Of a stretch of 64,000 nucleotides of DNA, positions 42,482 through 52,122 are shown in pieces. Origin of the DNA: Chondrus crispus (lineage: Eukaryota > Rhodophyta > Florideophyceae > Gigartinales > Gigartinaceae); assembly GCF_000350225.1 (NCBI RefSeq), contig NW_005179158.1, positions 266,298-330,297 of the forward strand, given 5' to 3'. The notes under the pieces were generated by a model. The model saw only the letters and a list, made by a program, of their open reading frames with translations. It was not told the DNA's origin and ran no database searches. Both the position numbers and the translations under genes were made by a program. Position 1 is the first letter of the stretch. Every line of letters starts with the position of its first letter.

Positions 42482-42918
42482 CAAAGATGTCTAACAAACG
42501 CGGTAGAACGTGGGGTGAAGTAGTAGAAGCGGTCTTCATGCTCTCTCGTTGTTCCTATTGCAGCAGACGACTCTTCACAAAATCGAGTCCAAACACTTTA
42601 TCCTCATTGCCAAGTGCGTCAAGTGCAACAATCAGGTTATCGAATCGTGGAGGCAAGCCATTCAACACAGCCATTGCAATTTCTTTATCATCAATCTCAA
42701 CACTCATTGACTGCAATCTGGCAGCAAGTTGCTTCACACGATTGATGAACACGAGCACTTTCTCGGATGGGAGCATGGAAACAGTACACTGTTTCTGTAA
42801 AAGTCGCGACGGGCGGAAAGTTTGTTGAGCAAAGTGTGACGCTCAAACACATTCAGAATCGCCTCCCATGTCTCTTTCGCACTGCTACACCCTCGCACAT
42901 GTTGCAAGTAGTCATCAG
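42482..42918 (-). pseudogene. gag: Element B gag, C-terminal two thirds, frameshifted
   Basis: The minus frame resumes after A1 copy 1 with DDYLQHVRGCSSAKETWEAI and NVFERHTLLNKLSARRDFY. It then meets an extra AGAAACAGTGT (near 42777-42792), which shifts the phase. From 42776 MLPSEKVLVFINRVKQLA continues gag to a TAG where C1 has a Glu codon (near 42555). Both defects are absent in C1. Confidence 0.85.
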
Positions 42919-44182
42919 TATTGAAAATGTGCGACCACATGCTGTTATCTGAAAAGGTCAAAATCGAGTGACACGTGTACATGACTGCATGGTCCGGGCG
43001 CTCTTACCCATATCACGACATGACACGTGTAAAATCCCAGATTTTGGGGTTCCGGGGACGAAAGTGGCCTCTCGGAGGGTCATGCAAATTTGCATAGTTT
43101 TGCCAAGTGGAACCTTGGCCCGTAGCACTATAGACTACACAGGAAATACTGCAATTCTATTGGCCCTCAGGTCTATTGCTGCAAATCTATTGGTCGAGCG
43201 TTGTCCACGTGTGCGTCATTGGCCTTGTGATGTACTTTAAATGGCCTGTATATGCCATAATTACGTTGTTTTGGGGGTTTCAAGTGGTTTGCCATGGTTG
43301 TAATGGGTAATTGCATGGGGCCGCCGGGCGGGACACATGTATCTCGTGTACACATGTACATGTCGCCAGGTGGATTCGTGTACGTACACATGTACACGCA
43401 TCCAGGTGTATGCACATGAGAGTTTACAGTTTTACAGTGTCAGACTGTTTGTGATCCTGCGCGTGTCCGAGTACAGTACATGTGAATCAAAAGTACAACA
43501 AGTAATTCTCACGAGAGGAATACAGTTGTGCGATTATTCTGTGTACGCGTCACGCTGTATGCGAGTCTTGCGTGAGCACGCGCCGTTGCACTGTGCTCTC
43601 GTCATGGTGCGCCGTTGGATGCAAGTTCATGACAGTACTCGTGTGATTTACATGTATTCTCATGTGAGTTGTGTAGAAAGTCTGGATGCACATTGTTATA
43701 ACTTGCCATAATTATCTGACAGTGCTTGGCAAAATTAGTAAGGTGAGAAACAAGGATACGTATGGCGATTGTGATATGAAAGACGTTTGCGTTGTTGGAA
43801 ATAGACAAGTGCCAAGTTGTTCGTTGCACAACAATGAAGTCTGGCATGACTGGATGCAGATTAGTAAGGTGTGAAACAGTTGCATGCATAGGGCCATGGT
43901 TTACAGTTATTTGGAATGTGTAGAAATAGTTGTGAGCTAATAGTTACGAATCGATTCGTAAGGTGGAAATCGAACAGTATGGTCGGGCCACAAGAGGACC
44001 GCGCTTGGTCGCGCATAGTAGAGTATAGTTTACTGGGAGTCGGAGTAGAGCGATAGTGGAGCACTCGAAGTGTATAAGTATCGCAGGAAAACGGCTTCAA
44101 AGTAAACTTCGGCACCAACTCCTTCACTCACACACATCAACCTGCCCTCCTTCTTTTCCTTGCCCCTCCGAACCTACCATTT
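42919..44182 (+). repeat. A1 copy 1 5' LTR (1264 bp)
   Basis: TATTGAAAATGTGCGACC to CCTACCATTT; other copies end CCATTA, so the last base has changed. TATAAGTATCGC at 44073 is the probable TATA box. U3 is full of GTGTACACATGTAC, ACACGTGT and GTACGTACAC palindromes, and ATTAGTAAGG and ATTCGTAAGG motifs recur. Confidence 0.95.
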
Positions 44183-44196
44183 GGTTATGGGCCCAG
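44183..44196 (+). other. A1 copy 1 primer-binding site
   Basis: GGTTATGGGCCCAG, complementary to the initiator tRNA-Met anticodon arm, as in C1 and B. Confidence 0.85.
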
Positions 44197-44559
44197 TCTC
44201 TCGCTGTCGTTTCACTGCAAGAGTCTGTCGTTCTCGTTCTGTTGTTTCTGCCGTTGTTTTGGCTGTCGTTTTCGCTGCCGTTTCTCGTCGTTCTTTCCGC
44301 TGGTCTTCTCGCTGTCGTTGTCGCTCTCGTTCTTGCCGTCGTTCTTGGTTTTGGTTTTCGCTGCTGCTGTCGTTCTTGCTCTCTTGTGTGAATTGGTTTT
44401 GGTCATCGCCCCCGCTGTCTTCGTTGTCTTCGTTCTTGGTTTGGCTTTTGTTCTTGCTGTGGTTCTTGCTGCTGTCTCTGTCTTTGGTCTTCGTCTTCGT
44501 TTCCGCTCCCGCTACCGCCGTCGTCGTCAATCTCGCATTTGGTTTTTCTTCGTTCTCTC
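44197..44559 (+). other. A1 copy 1 pyrimidine-rich leader
   Basis: About 360 bases dominated by CTGTCGTT, TCGTTCTTG and TTTTCGCTGCTG units, almost free of long purine runs on this strand. It ends in TTCTCTCATGCAAA, where the proposed first exon begins. The antisense frame through it (Arg/Glu/Gln/Thr-rich) is a by-product of the repeats. Confidence 0.6.
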
Positions 44560-45231
44560 ATGCAAAGTAAGTTTTGAGTTTCTTTCCATTTCCTACACAT
44601 CTAAGTGATTGTCTTTGCACGTTTTGGTGGTTCTTAAGAGCAATAATTCCAAAATCTGTTACTGACGATTATCTTCATATTCGTTATTGTGAATACCTGT
44701 TCTTACGGGGTTGTGTTAGATCTGGAATTAGTACCGGTGCGCTCTGCGCCTGGGAAGCTGGTCACCGGTCGAACGGTTCGGACATCGGAGGTCGTATCCG
44801 TTGAGGTGCTTGAGCCTGAGGATCAACCTTCACCTCGGCTCGCGCTTCCGGGTCCGTCCTCGAGTTGCGCATCATATAGGATTCCTCGTATTCCGCGCTC
44901 TGTTCCCGCACCAATAAAGAGAACTACGCATCGACTTTCTGCTCGGAAAGCGGCTGTTCTCGCGGATAAAGAGTTCAAGCGTGAGCGCAAGAGGAATCGT
45001 AAGGTGTGCCCGCGGTATAAGCGGTATTGTAAAGTGTGCGGCGTTAGTGGCAATAGTGCGAAGGCCTTTTACGACCACATTCAGTCTAGGTCTCATCGCA
45101 TTCAAGTTGCCAACGCTAAGGAGACTCCGCGTTGTATCCCTTGCAATCGCGTCTTTGAGTCTCACGGGCACCTGAAGTGCCACGAGAACGGTGCCGCACA
45201 CTTAAAGGTAGTTTGTGAACAGAATAGTTAG
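44560..45231 (+). CDS. A1 accessory gene upstream of gag: two U1/matrin-type zinc fingers, spliced start
   Basis: The open frame from 44647 to the TAG at 45229-45231 has no ATG. A model with exon 1 at 44560-44566 (ATGCAAA), a 153 nt intron (donor GTAAGT at 44567, acceptor GTGTTAG at 44713-44719) and exon 2 from 44720 gives ATG CAA AAT CTG, in phase, and about 172 residues. A Ser/Pro-rich part is followed by a basic stretch (FKRERKRNRKVCPRYKR) and two C-x2-C-x12-H-x5-H fingers: CKVC to HIQSRSH and CIPC to HENGAAH. Such fingers in U1C, JAZ and matrin proteins bind RNA or double-stranded RNA. Role here is unknown; RNA packaging or host-defence interference are guesses. The same gene and intron occur in copy 2. 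Confidence 0.75.
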
Positions 45232-45403
45232 GGATTTCGTCCAAATAAATTCACATATCTGTTCGCAAATTTCTCCTAGTGCAACTTCATAGTAATCATA
45301 TCGAATTTCTTAGACGGGTGGGCTTGCCATTGTGTTGACTATCGGTTAACGGCTTGGGATCCCCGAACGGATTTTCAAATACTTGAAGTTTATTTGCACT
45401 AAA

Positions 45404-48400
45404 ATGGAAGATCAAGGAGGAGGAGGATCCATCAGAATGGACAAACTGACGGACTCCAACTTCTACGTGTGGAAGCAGAAAATACAACTTCTGCTTGCTC
45501 TACGTGATGATGACCAATACATCGTTGAGGGAAGAGTTCCGAGTGAGGAACGCGCGGAAGAGTGTAAGAAGTGGATCAGAGGTGACAGTAAAGCTAAAGC
45601 ACTGATTGGTCTCTCCCTATCAGATGAGCATCTTGAGCATGTACGTGATGTTGATACTGCTCATGAGATGTGGGAAGCTATTGTCAACGTGTTTGAGAGG
45701 CACACTTTGCTGAACAAACTAGCTGCACGTCGTGAGTTCTACACTGTGAAGATGCTTTCCGGTGAAAAGGTGCTTGCATACATCAATCGTGTCAAGCAGC
45801 TGGCAGCCATCCTCAAGTCAATGAGCGTAAACATCGATGACAAGGAGATGGCCATGGCAGTGCTCAACGGTTTGCCTGCCCGTTTCGAGGCTCTCATCGT
45901 TGCACTTGATGCTCTCGGTAATGAGGAAAAGATATTCAGTTTGGACTTTGTGAAAAGTCGTTTGCTGCAGGAAGAGCAACGAGCAAACATGAAGTCTAGC
46001 TCCTCACAGACATCGGCTCTGGTTAATCGTGCCCCGAACAATCGGGACATAAACGATTACAAATGCACGAACTGCGGTCATACAGGCCATACGGCAACCC
46101 GCTGCTGGGGAAAGGATTTGAATGGGCGTCGCCCGGCTCCTCCTGGCGGATATAAACCGCGTATGTCTCAGCGGAAACAATCTGCATTTGTCACACAGAA
46201 ACCTGATCCCGACATGGTTGTAAACAGCGTCGACTTCACATGTCTGATGTCGAAAGCTTCGCACACGAACGATGTGGCCACATCTCCAGGGACATCTCCG
46301 GAGATGTCGTCTTCGTGGCTCGTAGATTCAGCTTGTACAGCTCATATTACATATGACCGATCTTTGTTTGCAACGTATGAGCCACTTGAATCCGCCTCTG
46401 TTCAGATGGGAACCAAGGCTAGTGCAAAGGTTGCCGGCCGTGGTGACGTTCACTTGAAGTTAAATGTGAATGGCCGCATCGAACCGTGCAAGTTGACGGA
46501 TGTATTGCACGTTCCGGACTTTGCGTTCTCTCTGCTCTCTGTCAGTCGAATAACTGAACTTGGACTAAAAGTTGGGTTCGAAAATGGAAAATGCATGATC
46601 AGACGAGGCTCAACTGTAGTGGCGACTGCGACATTGGTTGGAGAACTTTACGTTCTCGACATCGTCAGTGACATCGGATCTGCACATGCTGCCACCCTGC
46701 AAACGTGGCATGAGCGCTTTGCACATGTGCATTCTCAAGGTATTGCTTCGATGATTCGTGACAATGTGGTAAGTGGAGTCAAACTACTTGGTAATGAGGG
46801 TAACAAAATCAACAATACTGACAATGATTGCATCTCTGAAAAATGTTCTGCGTGCGTCTACGGCAAAGCCACTCGATCTGTGATCCCAAAAGAGCGGTCC
46901 TCGAGGCGGGCATACTTCTGTCTAGACTTAGTTCACTCTGATGTTTGTGGCCCCTTAGAGGTGCAGTCCATTGGTGGTGCCAAGTACTTCATTACCTTCA
47001 TAGATGATCACTCAAACTGGTCAGTAGTGTACCCTATGCACCATAAATCAGAAGCATTTGAACGATACAAAATGTTTGCACAACTTGCTCAGACTCACAC
47101 TGGTCGCAAGATCAAAGTGCTTCGCACCGATCGAGGTGGTGAGTATCTGTCCACGGAGTTTAAGTCTTTTCTGATTGCAAATGGTACTCAGCATCAAATG
47201 ACGACGGCGTACACACCGGAGCAAAATGGCGTCGCCGAACGACTGAACAGAACTCTGGTAAACTTGGTGCGCTCCATGCTAGCGCACAACAAAGTTACGA
47301 AGGGGTTCTTGGCAGAAGCACTTGCCAATGCAGTGTACGTTCGAAATCGAGTCACGTCACGTGCCATTCCCCCCAAGATGACCCCCTACCACTTATGGAT
47401 GAAATCTGTGCCAAATGTTGGTCATTTGCGTGTTTTCGGTTCAAAGTGTTGGTATACATTACCAAAACACAACATCCAGAAAGACGCCCGTGCAAAGGAG
47501 GCAATGTTTCTAGGGTATGCTGAAAATACGAAAGCTTACAAGTTGTGGGATGGTGATTTGCACAAAGTGATCGTATCCAGAGATGTTACTTTTGACGAGT
47601 CCACGGGAGGCAAATCTGGTGAACCGATGGATACAAACGAGGAGGCTACAACTGATGATGACACAATCAACTTGAACATCGATGAGGAAGTTGCAGAAAA
47701 TGATGCAGTGGCATCAGAAGCATCATCGCCGAATGAACAACAAGACTCTGATGAATCCTCCAACTCCTCCCCAACTGCAGGGGAGGACGAAACTACCGAA
47801 ACAGTTGAGCAACACGTAGTTGAGGAAGAAACTATTGATCCGCCAACTAATCTCCGTCGGTCCACTCGCGTTCGCAAAACGCCTGGGGCGTGGTGGGCCG
47901 CAGCTTTGGTGACTGCTGGACTCCTTAGCCACGCCCATGTGATAACGGAAATCCCAAACTCGTACAAGCAAGCTATGGATTCTCAAAAAGCTCGCTTCTG
48001 GCAGAAGGGCATCGACAAAGAACTTGCTTCACAACACAAAAACAAAACATGGACACTTGTTCCAAGATCTCAAGCATCAAACGTCCTGACGTCCAGGTGG
48101 GTTTTCGGAGTGAAGCAACTTCCTGACGAGTCCGGAAAATGGGTCGAAACTGCAAAGGGACGTCTTGTGGCACGAGGCTTTCAACAAGTAGAAGGCATCG
48201 ATTACACTGAAACTTTCGCCCCTGTCATCAAGTTCACAACTATCCGTCTGCTGCTGGCACTGGTTGCGCACTTTGACCTTGAGCTGCATCAGATGGACGT
48301 GGTGACTGCCTTCCTCAACGGTGAACTTCACGAAGAAATTTACATGGAGCAACCTGAAGGATGCATCGACAAAGTCAAACCTGATTCGGTGTGTAAACTT

Positions 48401-49543
48401 TTGAAAGCAATCTATGGTCTTAAGCAAGCCCATCGCCAATGGCATAGTAAGATCGATGAGTTTCTGATCACTGAACTTGGTTTCAACACTACACGCAGCG
48501 ACCCATGTCTTTACATTCGACGTCAAGGCAATGTCATCATGATTATCGCGTTGTACGTGGACGATCTGCTGCTAGCTGGAAGTGACTTGGAGGCCATAAT
48601 ATGGATGAAAAATGAACTCAACAAACGATTCGATATGAAAGACCTTGGCGAGGCGAAGACTTGTATTGGTCTAGAGATCGACCGTATACGTTCTAAACAC
48701 GTCCTGACCGTCACGCAGTCGAAGTATGCCCAAGCAGTACTGAAACGGTTCAAAATGTTGGCATGCAATCCTTGCGTTACTCCGATGGAACAGTCTCGAC
48801 ATGTCACAATGCAAGTGGCCGAAACTGGCACTGATGACAACCCATGCTTTGAACCATATCGTCAGGCCATTGGATGTCTAATGTTCCTAATGGTCGGGAC
48901 CCGCCCCGATATTGCGTATGCCATTGGAAAGTTATCTCAACACTGTGCCGACCCTCACGATTCGCATCGGACAGGTGTGAAACGTGTTTTGAGATACTTG
49001 CGTGGGTCCCAGCATCTTGGAATAGTGTTTGGTAAAGATGATCTTGGTACGGAACTTCATGGGTATAGCGACGCAGATTGGGGTGGATGCCTTGAATCAC
49101 GAAAATCAACGAGTGGGTACGTGTTCAAGCTTTGTGATGGGCCTATCAGTTGGGCTTCCCGGAAACAAACAGTAGTTGCAAAGTCTACTTGTGAGGCAGA
49201 ATACATCGCACTCAGTGAAGCATGCAAAGAGGCCGCGTGGCTTCGACGCTTCCATGCTGATGTACTTGGTGCGAATTCGGATCCAACAATTCGCATTGGA
49301 TGTGACAACGCTGGTACGATTGCGTTTGCTCAGAACGAATCTACAAATCGTCGGAACAAGCACATTGATATTACGTATCATTTTGTTCGAGATGCGGTGC
49401 AGCGAAAACTGGTCACATTGTACCATTGTCCGACAACAGAAATGCCAGCCGATATGCTGACCAAACCACTTGGTCGCGTGCTGTTTGAAAAGTTCGTGGG
49501 CATGGTTGGGCTTTCCGAGTGCAAAGCTGCCCAAAGCATGTGA
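45404..49543 (+). CDS. gag-pol: A1 copy 1 copia gag-pol polyprotein (1379 aa)
   Basis: The ATG at 45404 (MEDQGGGGS) lies 172 bases after the accessory gene. Gag: FYVWKQKIQLLLALRD and NGLPARFEALIVALDALG. Knuckle CTNCGHTGHTATRC at about 221. Protease LVDSACTAH at about 306, with Ala in place of the usual Gly. Integrase D-D-E at about 512, 576 and 612 (HSDVCGP, RTDRGGEY, GVAERLNRTL). RT ALYVDDLLLAGSD at about 1050. RNase H SDADWGGCLESRKSTSGY, CEAEYIAL, RRNKHIDITYH. The frame is open, but relative to copy 2 it has GFLAEAL for GFWAEAL, a missing Leu in NIQK-DARAK, and DSHRTG for ESHWSG, so function may be impaired. Confidence 0.94.
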   Translation: MEDQGGGGSIRMDKLTDSNFYVWKQKIQLLLALRDDDQYIVEGRVPSEERAEECKKWIRGDSKAKALIGLSLSDEHLEHVRDVDTAHEMWEAIVNVFERHTLLNKLAARREFYTVKMLSGEKVLAYINRVKQLAAILKSMSVNIDDKEMAMAVLNGLPARFEALIVALDALGNEEKIFSLDFVKSRLLQEEQRANMKSSSSQTSALVNRAPNNRDINDYKCTNCGHTGHTATRCWGKDLNGRRPAPPGGYKPRMSQRKQSAFVTQKPDPDMVVNSVDFTCLMSKASHTNDVATSPGTSPEMSSSWLVDSACTAHITYDRSLFATYEPLESASVQMGTKASAKVAGRGDVHLKLNVNGRIEPCKLTDVLHVPDFAFSLLSVSRITELGLKVGFENGKCMIRRGSTVVATATLVGELYVLDIVSDIGSAHAATLQTWHERFAHVHSQGIASMIRDNVVSGVKLLGNEGNKINNTDNDCISEKCSACVYGKATRSVIPKERSSRRAYFCLDLVHSDVCGPLEVQSIGGAKYFITFIDDHSNWSVVYPMHHKSEAFERYKMFAQLAQTHTGRKIKVLRTDRGGEYLSTEFKSFLIANGTQHQMTTAYTPEQNGVAERLNRTLVNLVRSMLAHNKVTKGFLAEALANAVYVRNRVTSRAIPPKMTPYHLWMKSVPNVGHLRVFGSKCWYTLPKHNIQKDARAKEAMFLGYAENTKAYKLWDGDLHKVIVSRDVTFDESTGGKSGEPMDTNEEATTDDDTINLNIDEEVAENDAVASEASSPNEQQDSDESSNSSPTAGEDETTETVEQHVVEEETIDPPTNLRRSTRVRKTPGAWWAAALVTAGLLSHAHVITEIPNSYKQAMDSQKARFWQKGIDKELASQHKNKTWTLVPRSQASNVLTSRWVFGVKQLPDESGKWVETAKGRLVARGFQQVEGIDYTETFAPVIKFTTIRLLLALVAHFDLELHQMDVVTAFLNGELHEEIYMEQPEGCIDKVKPDSVCKLLKAIYGLKQAHRQWHSKIDEFLITELGFNTTRSDPCLYIRRQGNVIMIIALYVDDLLLAGSDLEAIIWMKNELNKRFDMKDLGEAKTCIGLEIDRIRSKHVLTVTQSKYAQAVLKRFKMLACNPCVTPMEQSRHVTMQVAETGTDDNPCFEPYRQAIGCLMFLMVGTRPDIAYAIGKLSQHCADPHDSHRTGVKRVLRYLRGSQHLGIVFGKDDLGTELHGYSDADWGGCLESRKSTSGYVFKLCDGPISWASRKQTVVAKSTCEAEYIALSEACKEAAWLRRFHADVLGANSDPTIRIGCDNAGTIAFAQNESTNRRNKHIDITYHFVRDAVQRKLVTLYHCPTTEMPADMLTKPLGRVLFEKFVGMVGLSECKAAQSM

Positions 49544-49554
49544 TCGAGGGGAGG

Positions 49555-50818
49555 TATTGAAAATGTGCGACCACATGCTGTTATCTGAAAAGGTCAAAAT
49601 CGAGTGACACGTGTACATGACTGCACGGTCCGGGCGCTCTTACCCATATCACGACATGACACGTGTAAAATCCCAGATTTTGGGGTTCCGGGGACGAAAG
49701 TGGCCTCTCGGAGGGTCATGCAAATTTGCATAGTTTTGCCAAGTGGAACCTTGGCCCGTAGCACTATAGACTACACAGGAAATACTGCAATTCTATTGGC
49801 CCTCAGGTCTATTGCTGCAAATCTATTGGTCGAGCGTTGTCCACGTGTGCGTCATTGGCCTTGTGATGTACTTTAAATGGCCTGTATATGCCATAATTAC
49901 GTTGTTTTGGGGGTTTCAAGTGGTTTGCCATGGTTGTAATGGGTAATTGCATGGGGCCGCCGGATGGGACACATGTATCTCGTGTACACATGTACACGTC
50001 GCCAGGTGGATTCGTGTACGTACACATGTACACGCATCCAGGTGTATGCACATGAGGGTTTACAGTTTTACAGTGTCAGACTGTTTGTGATCCTGCGCGT
50101 GTCCGAGTACAGTACATGTGAATCAAAAGTACAACAAGTACTTCTCGCGAGAGGAATACAGTTGTGCGATTATTCTGTGTACGCGTCACGCTGTATGCGA
50201 GTCTTGCGTGAGCACGCGCCGTTGCACTGTGCTCTCGTCATGGTGCGCCGTTGGATGCAAGTTCATGACAGTACTCGTGTGATTTACATGTATTCTCATG
50301 TGAGTTGTGTAGAAAGTCTGGATGCACATTGTTATAACTTGCTATAATTATCTGACAGTGCGTGGCGAAATTAGTAAGGTGAGAAACAAGGATACGTATG
50401 GCGATTGTGATATGAAAGACGTTTGCGTTGTTGGAAATAGACAAGTGCCAAGTTGTTCGTTGCACAACAATGAAGTCTGGCATGACTGGATGCAGATTAG
50501 TAAGGTGTGAAACAGTTGCATGCATAGGGCCATGGTTTACAGTTATTTGGAATGTGTAGAAATAGTTGTGAGCTAATAGTTACGAATCGATTCGTAAGGT
50601 GGAAATCGAACAGTATGGTCGGGCCACAAGAGGACCGCGCTTGGTCGCGCATAGTAGAGTATGGTTTACTGGGAGTCGGAGTAGAGCGATAGTGTAGCAC
50701 TCGAAGTGTATAAGTATCGCAGGAAAACGGCTTCAAAGTAAACTTCGGCACCAACTCCTTCACTCACACACATCAACCTGCCTTCCTTCTTTCCCTTGCC
50801 CCTCCGAACCTACCATTA
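49555..50818 (+). repeat. A1 copy 1 3' LTR (1264 bp)
   Basis: TATTGAAAATG to CCTACCATTA. Differs from the 5' LTR at scattered sites, for example ATGTCGCC/ACGTCGCC and CTCACGAGAGG/CTCGCGAGAGG. Confidence 0.95.
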
Positions 50819-51034
50819 ATCAGAAAGCGTGAGTCCGATGACTGCGTTTGCTTTCGCATCACCACGAATCCACTTCCTGCGATCATCTGAGGTCGCATTT
50901 TCCGATATATCATCAAAAACGTATTGATCGACATCTCGGAGAGCAAGCAGTAGCTGGATTTTCTGCTTCCAGATGTAAAAGTTAGATGCGGTCAGCTTCT
51001 CGATTCTGACCGATCCAGAGCTTTGGTCATCCAT
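50819..51034 (-). pseudogene. gag: Element B gag, N-terminal part
   Basis: ATG at 51034 on the minus strand (MDDQSSGSVRIEK) runs to LTLSD at the A1 insertion. Its continuation is at 42918. It is nearly identical to C1 residues 1-72. Confidence 0.9.
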
Positions 51035-52108
51035 TTCGCCGAATGGATGTACCCTTCGAGTATACAAGGTCTTCCGTCCCGGGATCCCAAGCCGTTAACC
51101 GATAGTCAACACAATGGCAAGCCCACCCGTATAGGAAGTTTGTAGCGATTACTCGGAAACGTTCTTGGTGCTTGTTCCCGGCGGAGTGGAACAAGCGTAT
51201 TCTTCTTAAAAATGCCTTAGGGCGCTACCCCTATATGTCGGCCAGTGCGGGTCTTTCGACTGTGAACTAAATCAAACGTGCCACGAGTAAGCACAACAAC
51301 TTTGCCTGTAGACGAACCAGGACTTTTGGTTACTACCGCGAACGGTCCCTGCAACCTAAATCGGCTTGTCCAAACTTGATACGGTACTGCCTCAGAGGGT
51401 CTCCCACAACACAAGAATGAAACTGCCTTCGTCGTACTCGTGTGATTTGTTCACAATCACTCCTTGGGTCACCCTCTTCCGTGCGAACTTAATCAAGGTA
51501 CGCGACCTTATACACGTATAGTGAGAGGTTCAGTGTTTAGGCACGTATTCTCTTCACCCAGGGGACCGAAGTCGTACCTATAGGGCTAATACCGAGAGCG
51601 TTACCCACACCGCCGACGCACCTCCCGAAGGCAGAGTACGGATCGACTAGACCAGTACACTGTGATCCTCCCCGAGGATCAGTGTTTCGTCTCTCGACGA
51701 TTCTTGGTCGGACCCTCGCTCAAGTCAGATTTCCAATGACACCAGCCTTTCACCAAGAGCGAGGGTATGTTCCACTGAGGATTTGGCAGTGCGTTGGCCA
51801 CTAGGGACTTTCTTCCTCCCGACTAGCGGAAGGCTCACCCACAACTCACACAACGACTGCCACGACAAAGCTGCAAGACCACAGAGTTGATTTCCAAAAA
51901 CTGGGAACTGACGGACCACCAAACTGAAAAATCGGCTGAAACGGTGCTGAAAACGACGGCGAAAACTGAAAAAACTGAAAAACCAAACTCGAAAGCGGAG
52001 ACTGAAACTGATACCTTCTTCTTCTGCTTGACGAGCTGAACAAACTGATACTTGAACGACGGCGAAACTCGAACTTGAACCAAAACGAAGACGACGATCA
52101 GCGTTGAA
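51035..52108 (-). other. Element B 5' leader
   Basis: Minus strand. Similar to the C1 leader, including the GGGTGGGCTTGCC to GGGATCCC block (about 51080-51133) and a pyrimidine-rich stretch near the PBS. No gene is recognised. Confidence 0.65.
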
Positions 52109-52122
52109 CTGGGCCCATAACC
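52109..52122 (-). other. Element B primer-binding site
   Basis: CTGGGCCCATAACC on the plus strand, which is GGTTATGGGCCCAG in element orientation, directly next to the LTR. Confidence 0.85.

Larger units (their letters stand above)
42919..50818 (+). mobile_element. Complete copia element A1, copy 1 (7900 bp)
   Basis: LTRs of 1264 bp (42919-44182, 49555-50818), ATCAG duplication (42914-42918, 50819-50823), PBS, leader, extra zinc-finger gene, gag-pol and the purine tract GATCGAGGGGAGG (49542-49554). The two LTRs differ at roughly a dozen sites by eye, about 1 %. Inserted in gag of element B, opposite strand. Confidence 0.96.

Noticed and set aside
44174-44530. Minus-strand Lys/Thr/Gln/Glu-rich frame in the A1 leader
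   Set aside because: It is a translation of the low-complexity pyrimidine-rich leader. The plus-strand frame through the same leader (44160-44570) is rejected for the same reason.
45739-49618. Antisense frames of 60-170 codons under gag-pol in A1, C1 and B
   Set aside because: They mirror conserved coding sequence and appear identically in each copy. No independent motif was seen.
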